Shown here: piece by piece, positions 1-8,414 of the stretch
How the letters are laid out: every line of letters begins with the position of its first letter
How positions within the stretch are numbered: position 1 is the stretch's first letter
Assembly: GCA_964574335.1 (NCBI GenBank)
Contig: CAZNNH010000037.1
Location: 1-42,752 of the forward strand
Length of the DNA stretch: 42,752 nucleotides
Source: CAZNNH01 sp964574335
GTDB taxonomy: Bacteria; Acidobacteriota; Vicinamibacteria; Fen-336
Reading direction: 5' to 3'
Position numbers and translations under genes: made by a program
The notes under the pieces: generated by a model
Told to the model about the DNA's origin: nothing
Seen by the model: only the letters and a program-made list of their open reading frames with translations
Database searches by the model: none

Positions 1-2
1 CG

Positions 3-245
<243 letters not shown>

Positions 246-277
246 GCTAAGGTGGCTGAGCCGGGCCTCCCAGGCTC

Positions 278-352
278 TGGTGGGCGGTACAGGATTCGAA
301 CCTGTGGCCCCCGGCGTGTAAGACCAGTGCTCTACCGCTGAGCTAACCGCCC
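278..352 (-). tRNA. tRNA-Val (anticodon TAC)
   Basis: The minus strand gives a 75-nt cloverleaf. The acceptor stem is GGGCGGT/ACCGCCC, with discriminator A and an encoded CCA. The D arm starts TAGCTCAG. The anticodon loop CTTACAC gives TAC, and the T arm is ACAGG-TTCGAAT-CCTGT. It reads valine GUA and, by wobble, other GUN codons. It lies 32 bp upstream of tRNA-Asp on the same strand, so the two are probably cotranscribed. Confidence 0.95.
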
Positions 353-407
353 GGCGGGACGAGCAACGAGTGTACGGGAGGTCCCGATGCCTGTCAACGG
401 CGCCCGA

Positions 408-1253
408 TCACTGCCTCAGCAGGTCCTTGAGCGCCTCACTCCACGGGCGCAGCGGCGGCAGCCCCAGCGCCTCGTAGCGTTGCTTGGAGAGGATCGAGTG
501 CATCGGCCGGCGCGCCCGGGCGCCGAGGTCGACGGTGCGGATCGCCTGGACCGGCGTGTCGAGCCCGCTCTCCCGCAGCGCCGCCTCGGCCAGGCCGTGC
601 CAGGAGCAGGAGCCCGAGTTGGTGACGTGGTAGATGCCGCGCGCCCCGCGCCCGACCAGGGTGACCAGGGCCTCGGCGAGATCGGGGACGAAGGTCGGGG
701 AGAAGACCTGGTCGGCCACCACCCGCAGCGGCTGGTCGGCACGAGCCCGGGCCAGGATCCGCTCGATGAACGAGCCGCCGTGGGCCCGGCGCCCCCCCTT
801 CGAGATCAGCCCGCTGGTGCGCACGATCAGGTAGGGGCAGCCGGAAGCGGCCACCAACTGCTCGCCGGCCAGCTTGGAGACGCCGTAGACGCACAGCGGA
901 TGGGGGCAGTCGCTCTCGAAGTAGGGCTCGGGCTTCCTGCCGTCGAAGACGTAGTCGCTCGAGACCTGGATCATCAGCGCGCCCACGTCGCGGGCCGCCC
1001 AGGCCAGGTGGTGGGGGCCGGCCGCGTTGACGCGGAAGCACTCCCCGGCGTTGACCTCGGCGCCGTCCACGTCGCTGTAGGCGGTGGCGTTGACGACCAC
1101 CTGGGGGCGGGCGCCACGCACCACCCGGGTCACCGCCTGGGGGTCGCGCACGTCCAGCTCGGCGCGTCCTCCCGCCCACACCACCTCGTCGCCCAAGCGA
1201 GCCATCAGCGCCTGGCCGAGCTGGCCGGTTGCTCCCACCACCAGATATCTCAT
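408..1253 (-). CDS. rfbD: dTDP-4-dehydrorhamnose reductase
   Basis: A 281-residue short-chain dehydrogenase/reductase of the RmlD family, close to the usual length. It performs the last step of dTDP-L-rhamnose synthesis: NADPH-dependent reduction of dTDP-4-dehydro-L-rhamnose, in the cytoplasm, for surface polysaccharide. The Rossmann glycine motif GATGQLG is at residues 7-13, the catalytic Ser region VSSDYVFDG near 97-105, and the Tyr-Lys pair YGVSK at 123-127. The ATG overlaps the pcnB-like stop by 4 bp (ATGA), so it is translated as the last gene of a minus-strand operon. The partner genes rfbA, rfbB and rfbC are not in the window, so the cluster is split in this genome. Confidence 0.92.
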   Translation of the reverse strand: MRYLVVGATGQLGQALMARLGDEVVWAGGRAELDVRDPQAVTRVVRGARPQVVVNATAYSDVDGAEVNAGECFRVNAAGPHHLAWAARDVGALMIQVSSDYVFDGRKPEPYFESDCPHPLCVYGVSKLAGEQLVAASGCPYLIVRTSGLISKGGRRAHGGSFIERILARARADQPLRVVADQVFSPTFVPDLAEALVTLVGRGARGIYHVTNSGSCSWHGLAEAALRESGLDTPVQAIRTVDLGARARRPMHSILSKQRYEALGLPPLRPWSEALKDLLRQ

Positions 1254-2614
1254 GACGGGGCCTGTCGAGTTGGGCCCCGCGAGCGGCGCGGCCGGCGCCG
1301 GCGGCGCCGGGGCCGATGTGGCGCGGCCGGCTCGGGGGGCGGGGTTTGAGGAGGCGCGCCCTCGTCGGATCGGGCCTCGCTGGCCGCCTCCAGGCTCCGC
1401 CAGTGGATGGCAAGCTCGCGTCCCTCGCGTCCTCCGTGGATCTCCATCCAGCGTACCGCGTCCTCGAAGTAGCCCCGGCTGGCCAGCAGGTGCTTCGCCG
1501 ACAAGGACCGCTGGACCTGGTGAAGCCGCCGCTGGGCGGTCAGGATCAGCCGCAGGCGGTCGAGGTCCCGCCGAGCCAGCGGAAGCGGGATCGGCAGGTC
1601 CGCCGGCGGGTGCGATCGCGACGCCGGCTCGGCGTCCTCCTCTCCGAGGGTCTCGAGCTCGGAGGCCACGTCGTCCGCGGGCGGCTCCGGCACGCCTTCC
1701 TCCACCCAGGGCTGGAGCCGCACCGGCAGGGTGCGGAGCGGCACGCCGAGGGGGACGAAGACGGTCCCGAGCAGCAACGGGTTGGTGAGCTCGGTGGGGC
1801 TGGCCAGCCCCTGGGCCCGATACTCGTCGAGGCGCTCCAGGCTTTCGAGCAGGGCGGCCCCGTCCTCGGTGATGGCGGCGTCGGCCACCGGCAGAAGGTA
1901 CGTCAGCAGCCCCAGCTCGTGAAGCATCTCGAAGCTCCGTCGGGCGGCGCCGTGGCGCAGCACCTTGTACAGCTCCTCGAGGATCCGAGGCGGGGCGCTC
2001 TTCACGATCTCTCCCCGGAGGGCCCGGATCGCCTCCAGGGTGTCCGGGTCGATCGAGAAGCCGAGCCGGGCCGCCAGCGACACCGCGCGCAGCATCCGGA
2101 CCGGGTCCTCCTGGAAGCGCACGCCCGGATCGCCGATGGTCCGGATCAGCCGCTCGTCGAGGTCCCGGAGGCCGTCCACGTAGTCGATCACCGAGAAGCT
2201 GGCGATGTCGTAGAAGAGGGCGTTGACCGTGAAGTCCCGACGGAAGGCGTCCTCCTCCGGTGTGCCGAAGGTGTTGTCACGGCGGATCAGGGTGTCGCCG
2301 TCGTCGGAGGGGGCCTGGCGCCTGAAGGTCGATACCTCGATCACGTTGCGCCCGAAGCGGACGTGGCAGAGGCGAAACCGCCGCCCGACCACGAAGCAGT
2401 TACGGAAAAGCCGCTTGACCGCCTGGGGATGGGCGTTGGTGCCGACGTCGAAGTCCTTCGGCTGCCGTCCGAGCAGCAGGTCCCGCACCCCCCCGCCCAC
2501 CAGGTAGGCGAGGAACCCGTGCCGCTTCAGCCGATACAGCACCGTCAGCGCGTCGGGGTCGATCCCCTTGCGGGAGACGGTGTGCTCGGGTCTTGCCAGA
2601 ATGCGTGGGGCCAT
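1250..2614 (-). CDS. pcnB: Poly(A) polymerase / CCA-adding-type nucleotidyltransferase (PcnB-like)
   Basis: A 454-residue class II nucleotidyltransferase. The head domain has LVGGGVRDLLLGRQPKDFDV, with the metal-binding Asp pair at residues 54 and 56. It is followed by GRRFRLCHVRFG, a signature I associate with poly(A) polymerase I (PcnB) rather than CCA enzymes. The arginine-binding RRDFTVNALFYD motif and the neck helices come next. The C-terminus is a basic tail of consecutive Arg residues, as in PcnB proteins that bind RNA. Likely role: adding A residues to RNA 3' ends, or A/CC addition to tRNA; sequence alone cannot separate these safely. It lies between an 86-aa unknown and rfbD. A second homologue of a different subtype is at 24226-25659. 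Confidence 0.85.
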   Translation of the reverse strand: MAPRILARPEHTVSRKGIDPDALTVLYRLKRHGFLAYLVGGGVRDLLLGRQPKDFDVGTNAHPQAVKRLFRNCFVVGRRFRLCHVRFGRNVIEVSTFRRQAPSDDGDTLIRRDNTFGTPEEDAFRRDFTVNALFYDIASFSVIDYVDGLRDLDERLIRTIGDPGVRFQEDPVRMLRAVSLAARLGFSIDPDTLEAIRALRGEIVKSAPPRILEELYKVLRHGAARRSFEMLHELGLLTYLLPVADAAITEDGAALLESLERLDEYRAQGLASPTELTNPLLLGTVFVPLGVPLRTLPVRLQPWVEEGVPEPPADDVASELETLGEEDAEPASRSHPPADLPIPLPLARRDLDRLRLILTAQRRLHQVQRSLSAKHLLASRGYFEDAVRWMEIHGGREGRELAIHWRSLEAASEARSDEGAPPQTPPPEPAAPHRPRRRRRRPRRSRGPTRQAPS

Positions 2615-2665
2615 GGGCTCTTGATCGGCGGGCGGGACCCGAGGATTATACCGAACCCGGGCGGC

Positions 2666-2926
2666 TCATCCGAGCCGCCCCTGCCCGCCGGGTGCCAGGG
2701 GCTCCAGGTGGGCCCGGCCGGCCCTCACGGTGACGCGGAAGCGCCGGCCCTCGGGAAACAGGTCAACGGCCTCGAAGGGCGGGATCGGACGGCTCGGATC
2801 GCGCACGAAGCCGTCGCCCTCACGCCGCAGGGCCCCGACGAAAAGCAGCTCCCGCCACTTGAGCTCGGGGATGGAGAAGCCCCTGCCAGAGGCCTGGACG
2901 TCCGTGAACGGGCTGTCGTCCGCCAT
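2666..2926 (-). CDS. Small conserved-looking hypothetical protein (86 aa)
   Basis: An 86-residue protein beginning MADDSPFTDVQASG, between the methyltransferase (11 bp upstream) and pcnB on the same strand. I do not recognise a family. The sequence is charged and soluble, with KWRELLFVGALR in the middle and a beta-like RRFRVTVRAGRAHLEP near the end. No signal peptide, membrane segment or Cys pair is visible. Tight spacing and strand argue that it is a real gene of the RNA-processing operon. The ATG was chosen because the frame upstream of it is antisense to nothing recognisable and overlaps the methyltransferase gene. Confidence 0.6.
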   Translation of the reverse strand: MADDSPFTDVQASGRGFSIPELKWRELLFVGALRREGDGFVRDPSRPIPPFEAVDLFPEGRRFRVTVRAGRAHLEPLAPGGQGRLG

Positions 2927-2937
2927 CCCGGGGTCCC

Positions 2938-3657
2938 CTACTCGCCCCTGCTCCGGCCCACCTGGACCATCTTCCGCGCCATGTGCTCCAGAAGCCGCAG
3001 CTCCCGGGGGGTGAGGTCGGCCCGCCGCACCAGCCGCTGCCAGGCGCCGACGGCGTGCTCGGCGTGGGCCGGGGGCAGCGCCCCGATGGCGGCCAGCCCC
3101 GCCCGCAGCAGGGCCAGCAGATGCTCCTTCTCGGCATGGGTGGCGCGGCGCGGGGCGGGCAGGTGCCGGGGTCGCCCGGCCCGCAGCAGCTCGTAGCCGG
3201 CGATCGCCACCGCGTGGGAGAGGTTCAGCGAGGGCTGGGCCGGATGGGTCGGGATACGGACTCGTCTGCCGCACAGCGCCAGCTCGTGTCCGGAAAGACC
3301 ACTCGACTCCGGGCCGAACACCAGCGCGGCCGGATGGCTGGCGTCGCCGGCGGCGACCTCGGCAGCCATCTCGCGCACGTCGATCACCGGCAGCTCCGGG
3401 CTCTTCTGGCCCGAGAACGCCGCCGAGTAGCCGGTGTCGCGCAGGGCGTCGTCCAGCGCCTCGAAGACCTGGATCTGCTCCAGGACCTGGTGGGCGCCCC
3501 ACGCCGTGCGCCAGCACTCGACCGTGCGGAAGTCCCCGGGATCCACCAGCGACAGGCCGGCCAGACCGGTGTTGCGGATGGCCCGTGCGGCGGCGCCCAC
3601 GTTGGCGGCGTGCTGGGGGCGGACGAGGATCACCTGGACGCGCAGGGGTTGTCTCAC
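2938..3657 (-). CDS. trmJ: TrmH/SpoU-family RNA 2'-O-methyltransferase (TrmJ-like)
   Basis: A SPOUT-class methyltransferase of about 239 residues. The N-terminal motif is LVRPQHAANVGAAARAIRNT, the typical TrmJ start that binds tRNA. The knot motifs are FGPESSGLSGHE and PSLNLSHAVAIAGYELLR, which form the SAM-binding trefoil knot. The C-terminal helical extension fits TrmJ, which methylates the ribose of nucleotide 32 in tRNAs; another SpoU rRNA target cannot be excluded. I use the GTG at 3657 because it places the first beta strand at the usual distance from the N-terminus. An upstream GTG at 3720 would add 21 low-complexity residues. It heads a minus-strand operon with the 86-aa protein, pcnB and rfbD. 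Confidence 0.85.
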   Translation of the reverse strand: MRQPLRVQVILVRPQHAANVGAAARAIRNTGLAGLSLVDPGDFRTVECWRTAWGAHQVLEQIQVFEALDDALRDTGYSAAFSGQKSPELPVIDVREMAAEVAAGDASHPAALVFGPESSGLSGHELALCGRRVRIPTHPAQPSLNLSHAVAIAGYELLRAGRPRHLPAPRRATHAEKEHLLALLRAGLAAIGALPPAHAEHAVGAWQRLVRRADLTPRELRLLEHMARKMVQVGRSRGE

Positions 3658-3794
3658 TTGGCGCCGCGAAACCGGGACCGTGGTACGGGCGTCGCCGGCG
3701 GGCCGCGGCGACGCTAGCACCTTCGAAAAGCCGCTGTCAACGAAGCCTCGAGGCCGGCAACGGCACCGTTGACACCTCCGGGGCGCTGTGGTTT

Positions 3795-6257
3795 ATGGAC
3801 GCTGTGAGCGAACCTGATTCGTCTGCCCTCCTGCCGTTTCCGGCCGTCACGGTCCAGGGCGTGGCGGGCCGCCGGATGCTGGTGCTCGAAGACCTGGGCG
3901 AGCCCAAGCTGATCGGATCCGCGCCCGACTGTGACCTTCAGATCTCCGGCGAGAACGTCTCGCCCGTCCACGCCCAGTTGGTCTGGGACATGGACGGCCT
4001 CGTGATCACGGACGCGAGCTCGGTGGCGGGCACCTTCGTCAATCAGGAGCGCCTCGCCGCGCCGCGCCTGCTGCGGCACGGTGACGGGATCAGTCTGGGT
4101 CCCCCGGGAGTGGCGGGCTCCGCGCGCCTGCTGGTGAGCCTGCCTCCTTCCGAGCAGCAGGCCGCACCGGAGGCGTCCGCACCACCGCCGGCCGTGGCCC
4201 AGCCAGCACCGCCACCGGCCGAGCTGCCGTTGCCGAACCTCCCCGAGCTGTCGGTCCCCGAGCCTACGGCCCCGGAGCCTGCGGCCCCGGAACCTGCGGC
4301 CCCGGAGCCTACGGCCCCGACCCCACCCGCGTCCCAAGAGAAGGCCAAGGGGCCCGCTTCGGCGCCCTCGGTGCGAGCAGAGGCGCCCGAGTACCTCACC
4401 GAGCCCCCGTCGATCGTTCCGACGTCACCCCGGCCGGCGACACCGCCCCCCGCGCCGCTGCCGGCGTTCACGCCCAAGCCGATTCCCCGTCGCCGGCTGC
4501 CCATCCCCGTCCTGGTCGGCGCCTCTGTGCTGGCGCTGGGTGTGGTCGGATGGGTGGCGCTCAAGGGCCTGCACAAGCCGGAGCTGGTGGTGGCGGGTCT
4601 GACACCGCCCAGCGTCCAGGCAGGACAGGATCTCTCGATCACCGGCCAGGGCTTCGACACCCGCCCCGAAGGCAATCAGGTTCGGTTCGGCGACAACCCG
4701 GCACAGGTCGTGTCGGCCTCCGAAGATCGGGTGGTGGTGCGTACCCCGCCTGGCTTGGTGGAGAAGGGCGCCGCCGACGTCGGCGTCACCGTCGAGGTCC
4801 GTGGCCTCCGCTCTCGCGCGCTGCAGGTCCGGGTCTACGTGGCGCCCGAGGTGGACGCCATCGAGCCGCCCGTGGCCATGTCGGGCGAGGAGATCACCCT
4901 CAAGGGCGAGAACCTGGAGGGCTCGCCGGTCGCCGTCACGGTGGCGGGAGTGCCGGCCGAGGTGCTCCACAGCCAGGCCGACGCCGTCGTCTTCCGTGTT
5001 CCCGAGCTGACCGCCAAGGTCGGCACACCTCAGCCGCTGACGCTGCTGGTGGGCCGCGACTATGCCAGCGTTCCACCCCTGATCCTCGGGCGGCGTCCCT
5101 TCATCCACGACATCTTCCCGCCGCGAGCGACACTGGGGCAGTCCGTGGTCCTCCGAGGTTACGGGTTCGACCCGGACCCGGCGAGCAACCAGGTCCGGTT
5201 CGGGGGCCGGCCGGCACTGGTGATCGCGGCAACGCCGGAGGAGCTCCTGGTATTGGTGCCTCCGGTCGGCAGCGTGGCCGAGCAGCGCGAGCTGGACGTG
5301 GAGGTGACGGCGCTGGGCGGCACCTCGATGCCGAAGCGGTTCGGTCTGCTTCGGGCATCGACGGCTCGCTACGTGCCTCGTTTCTTCGCCGCGGTGGTGG
5401 CCGGGCAGTCCTCCGCCCGCTACGCCTTCGTGGCCACCGACCTGAGCCCGGTGCTCCTGATCTCGGGTCCCGGAGAGAGCGGGTCGGTCGCCCAGCGCGC
5501 CTCGAAGATCGCCGAGCGGATGAACGCGGTGGCGGCTGCCGCGGCGTCCCAGCCGGTCACCCTGAGCGTCCTGTCCGGGCCGCCGCGGATCGTGGCGGCA
5601 GGCCGGAGCGAGCCGATCGTCACCGTCACCGACCAGGACGCCGCCGGCTTCGCTCAACCGTGGGCCGGCGGCAGGCGCGCCTCGCCGCAGCTCCTGGCCG
5701 AGTACTGGGCGGCGGTGCTGCAGGACTACCTGCTCCTGTTCGTGGAGCGGGACCGGCCGTTCCGGACCCTGGAGCTGCGACCGGAAGGCGACGTGTTCAC
5801 CAAGCTCCACGCCGACGCCGTGCGGTTGGCCGGTGTCGGGGGAGGCGTCCCCTTGCACCTGGTCAGCCCGCTCGCCGTGGAGGCGGGTGAGACCCTGAGG
5901 AGGCTGGCCCTGTCGCTACCGTCGGGCCGTACCGCCGGGATCGCCGCCCTGGCCGGCCGGTGGCGAGGGACCATGACGCTGACCGGCCAGGCGCCCCGTG
6001 CCATACAGCTCGACCTGAGCCTCGAAGAGTCGCGGCTTCGGGGAACGCTGTCGACCCGGGTGGGCAAGGTGAGCGGCGGCGTCTCGTTGCGCGACCTCTC
6101 CTACCAGGGCGGCTTCATCGACTTCGCCTTCGACGCGGGCGGCAACCCCCAGCACTTCCGGGGCCGCTTCGAGGGCGCGACCATCGAGGGGACGGTCTAC
6201 TCGCGCCCCGACCATCGGGAGCCGATCGGGAGCTTCTCGCTGGGGTTCGCGCGATGA
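3795..6257 (+). CDS. FHA-domain membrane protein with IPT/TIG repeats
   Basis: An 820-residue modular protein. Residues about 25-105 form a FHA domain, a phosphothreonine-peptide binder: IGSAPDCDLQIS, then SPVHA at 56-60 (canonical Ser-x-x-His) and the Asn of TFVNQE at 83. A Pro/Ala/Glu-rich linker with PEPTA/PEPAA repeats follows to about 230. One transmembrane helix (PVLVGASVLALGVVGWVA) is near 238-255. Then come three IPT/TIG immunoglobulin-like domains, each marked by P-x-x-x-x-G-x-x-(V/L)-x-(L/I)-x-G and NQVRFG (about 266-525). A last part ends in a beta-rich domain with GRWRGTMTL and RLRGTLSTR. Topology: FHA in the cytoplasm, TIG domains in the periplasm. It may couple Ser/Thr kinase signalling to the envelope. 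The stop overlaps namZ by 4 bp. Confidence 0.85.
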   Translation: MDAVSEPDSSALLPFPAVTVQGVAGRRMLVLEDLGEPKLIGSAPDCDLQISGENVSPVHAQLVWDMDGLVITDASSVAGTFVNQERLAAPRLLRHGDGISLGPPGVAGSARLLVSLPPSEQQAAPEASAPPPAVAQPAPPPAELPLPNLPELSVPEPTAPEPAAPEPAAPEPTAPTPPASQEKAKGPASAPSVRAEAPEYLTEPPSIVPTSPRPATPPPAPLPAFTPKPIPRRRLPIPVLVGASVLALGVVGWVALKGLHKPELVVAGLTPPSVQAGQDLSITGQGFDTRPEGNQVRFGDNPAQVVSASEDRVVVRTPPGLVEKGAADVGVTVEVRGLRSRALQVRVYVAPEVDAIEPPVAMSGEEITLKGENLEGSPVAVTVAGVPAEVLHSQADAVVFRVPELTAKVGTPQPLTLLVGRDYASVPPLILGRRPFIHDIFPPRATLGQSVVLRGYGFDPDPASNQVRFGGRPALVIAATPEELLVLVPPVGSVAEQRELDVEVTALGGTSMPKRFGLLRASTARYVPRFFAAVVAGQSSARYAFVATDLSPVLLISGPGESGSVAQRASKIAERMNAVAAAAASQPVTLSVLSGPPRIVAAGRSEPIVTVTDQDAAGFAQPWAGGRRASPQLLAEYWAAVLQDYLLLFVERDRPFRTLELRPEGDVFTKLHADAVRLAGVGGGVPLHLVSPLAVEAGETLRRLALSLPSGRTAGIAALAGRWRGTMTLTGQAPRAIQLDLSLEESRLRGTLSTRVGKVSGGVSLRDLSYQGGFIDFAFDAGGNPQHFRGRFEGATIEGTVYSRPDHREPIGSFSLGFAR
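4259..4318 (+). repeat. In-frame 15-bp tandem repeat encoding PEPxA linker
   Basis: Four copies of a 15-bp unit (variants of GAGCCTGCGGCCCCG) encode PEPTA, PEPAA, PEPAA, PEPTA in the linker between the FHA domain and the membrane helix. The copies differ mainly by one base (T/G in the Thr/Ala codon). Such units expand and contract by slippage, changing linker length without breaking the frame. Confidence 0.85.
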
Positions 6258-7420
6258 GCCGGGTGCGGATCGGCCTGGAGGAGTTCCTGGCCCGTCCCCG
6301 CGACATCGAGGGGAAGCGGCTCGGGCTGGTCGCGAACGCGGCGTCTGTGACCGGCGACCTGGTCCACGCCACCCGTGCCATCCGGACCTCCCGTCGGTTC
6401 AAGCTGGTGGCTCTGTTCGCCCCGGAGCACGGCCTGTGGGGTGACGCGCAGGACCTGGTGGAGGTGCCGGACGGCCGCGATCCCGACACCGGCCTGCCCG
6501 TCCACAGCCTCTACGGGCTCTGCCGTGCCCCCACCGCCGACATGCTGCGCGGCATCGACACTCTGGTCTTCGACGTGCAGGACGTCGGCGCACGCTACTA
6601 CACGTTCATCTACACCCTGCTCCACGCCCTCGAGGCCTGCGCCGAGCACGGTCGCCGGATCGTGGTGCTGGATCGTCCCAACCCCCTGGGTGGCTCCACC
6701 GTCGGCGGCAACGTGCTCGAGCCGGAGTTCAGCTCGTTCGTGGGGATGCACCCGCTGGCGGTGCGGCACGGCTTGACCGTCGGGGAGCTGGCGCTGATGT
6801 TCCGCAAGGAACGGGGTCTGGACGTCGACCTGCGCGTGGTCCAGATGTCGGGGTGGCGGCGGGAGATGGAGTTCGGCGCCACCGGGCTGCCGTGGGTCAT
6901 GCCGTCTCCCAACATGCCGACCCTCGACACCGCCCGCGTGTATCCGGGCGGCTGCCTGATCGAGGGGACCAACCTCTCGGAGGGGCGTGGCACCACCCGT
7001 CCGTTCGAGCTGGTGGGGGCCCCCTGGATCGACGGCGCACGGCTGGCCCGTCAGATGAACCACCAGGGGATCCCTGGAGCGCGGTTCCGAGCGGTCCGCT
7101 TCGTGCCGCAGTTCCACAAGCACGCCCATCAGGTCTGTGGCGGTGTCCAGGTCCACGTCAGGAACCCCCGCCTGTTCCCGGCCTTCACCGCCTACCTGCT
7201 GCTGATCGCGGCGGCTCGCCGTCAGGCCCCGGACAAGTTCGCCTGGCGGCAGCCTCCATACGAGTACGAGACCGTGAAGCTGCCCATCGACATCCTCTGC
7301 GGGACCGATCGGGTACGCAACTCCATCGAGCAAGGTGGCTCGTTGTGGCCGTTGATCCGGAGCTGGACGCCCCAGGTGGGAGCCTTCCGCCGCCGGCGCG
7401 CGAAGTTCCTCCTCTACTGA
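6254..7420 (+). CDS. namZ: NamZ-type exo-beta-N-acetylmuramidase (DUF1343)
   Basis: A 388-residue protein of the DUF1343/NamZ family. In Bacillus this enzyme removes terminal N-acetylmuramic acid from the non-reducing ends of peptidoglycan fragments. Visible family features are LVANAASVT near the start, LFAPEHGLWGDAQD, LVFDVQDVGARYYTFIYTL, LDRPNPLGG, PSPNMPTLDTARVYPGG and EGTNLSEGRGTTRPFELVGAP. The length fits the family. No signal peptide is visible at the chosen ATG, which overlaps the FHA gene stop (ATGA), so cytoplasmic muropeptide recycling is more likely than secretion. Its 3' end overlaps the convergent EamA gene by 7 bp. Confidence 0.9.
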   Translation: MSRVRIGLEEFLARPRDIEGKRLGLVANAASVTGDLVHATRAIRTSRRFKLVALFAPEHGLWGDAQDLVEVPDGRDPDTGLPVHSLYGLCRAPTADMLRGIDTLVFDVQDVGARYYTFIYTLLHALEACAEHGRRIVVLDRPNPLGGSTVGGNVLEPEFSSFVGMHPLAVRHGLTVGELALMFRKERGLDVDLRVVQMSGWRREMEFGATGLPWVMPSPNMPTLDTARVYPGGCLIEGTNLSEGRGTTRPFELVGAPWIDGARLARQMNHQGIPGARFRAVRFVPQFHKHAHQVCGGVQVHVRNPRLFPAFTAYLLLIAAARRQAPDKFAWRQPPYEYETVKLPIDILCGTDRVRNSIEQGGSLWPLIRSWTPQVGAFRRRRAKFLLY

Positions 7421-8316
7421 GATCGGGACCGGGGTCGGGTGGTGGTCAGCACCACGCCGGCCAGCACCAGCACCGCGCCGCTGAGCAGACCTGTCGAGAG
7501 CGGCTCGTCCAGGACCAGGTGGCCGAGCGCCACCGCCACCACCGGGTTCACGTAGGCGTAGGTCCCGACCGTGCTGGCGGGCAGCTCGTGGAGGCAGTAG
7601 GCGAAGGCGGTGAAGGCGACCAGCGAGCCGAACACGGCCAGGTAGAGCAGACCCAGCCAGGCCGCCGCGGGAGCGGCCGCGAACCGCCCCAGCGGCTCAC
7701 CCGAGAGCCAGGACTCCAGCGCCAGGACTGGTCCCGCCGCCAGCATCTCGATGGCGGCGACGGTCAGGACCGGGGCACGGCTCCGGATCGACTGGGCGTA
7801 CAACGAGCCCACGCTCCAGATGACGGTGGCGGCGAGGAGCGCGCCGACGCCGGCCAGGTGACCCTGGCCAAAGCCGCCGGAAGGGCGAGCCACCAACGTG
7901 ACCCCGGTGAAGCCCAGGAGAGACCCCGCCCACACCCGGGGCGTCCAGGGTTGGCCACCGGGACGCAGGCCGTCGAGGAGCACCAGCCAGAGGGGGAGCG
8001 TGGCGATGATCAAGGCGGCAATCCCGCTCGGGATCCGCTGCTCGGCCCACATCACCAACCCGTTGGCGCCGGCCAGCAGCAGCGTGCCGACGACGGCATA
8101 GTCGAGCACCTGTCGGGGCGTCGGCCAGGCGCGGTCCGCCCGCGCGGCGATCACCGCCATCACCAGACCCGCGCCGGTGAAGCGCAGACAGGCCGCGGCC
8201 ATCGGAGGCACGTGCTGGACCACCACCCGGATCGCCAGGTAGGTCGAGCCCCACACCACGTAGACGATGCCGAGGGCCAGCAGCGGCAACAGGCGGCGAC
8301 GCGCCACATCCTGCAT
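7414..8316 (-). CDS. EamA-family (DMT superfamily) transporter
   Basis: A 300-residue integral membrane protein with about ten hydrophobic segments, arranged as two EamA repeats. The first begins VYVVWGSTYLAIRVVV; the second contains WSVGSLYAQ and ends with TYAYVNPVVAVALGHLVLDE, the YedA/RhaT-type signature of drug/metabolite exporters. The substrate (amino acid or other metabolite) cannot be told from sequence. It is encoded alone: convergent with namZ (7 bp overlap) and divergent from the zinc-ribbon gene. Confidence 0.88.
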   Translation of the reverse strand: MQDVARRRLLPLLALGIVYVVWGSTYLAIRVVVQHVPPMAAACLRFTGAGLVMAVIAARADRAWPTPRQVLDYAVVGTLLLAGANGLVMWAEQRIPSGIAALIIATLPLWLVLLDGLRPGGQPWTPRVWAGSLLGFTGVTLVARPSGGFGQGHLAGVGALLAATVIWSVGSLYAQSIRSRAPVLTVAAIEMLAAGPVLALESWLSGEPLGRFAAAPAAAWLGLLYLAVFGSLVAFTAFAYCLHELPASTVGTYAYVNPVVAVALGHLVLDEPLSTGLLSGAVLVLAGVVLTTTRPRSRSQ

Positions 8317-8414
8317 GGGGAGATTCCCTGCCCATCGCGATGGTTTGTCAATCGGCCGCCGCCAGGGACAGCGGGAGGAGGCGGCCCCAAATCCGGCTTC
8401 GCCACGGTACGATT

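Noticed and set aside
387..1349. Plus-strand frame of 320 codons
   Set aside because: It is a shadow of rfbD on the opposite strand, with an Arg/Gly/Ala-rich product and no motif.
1316..3196. Plus-strand frame of 626 codons
   Set aside because: It is opposite to pcnB and the trmJ-like gene, which have clear motifs.
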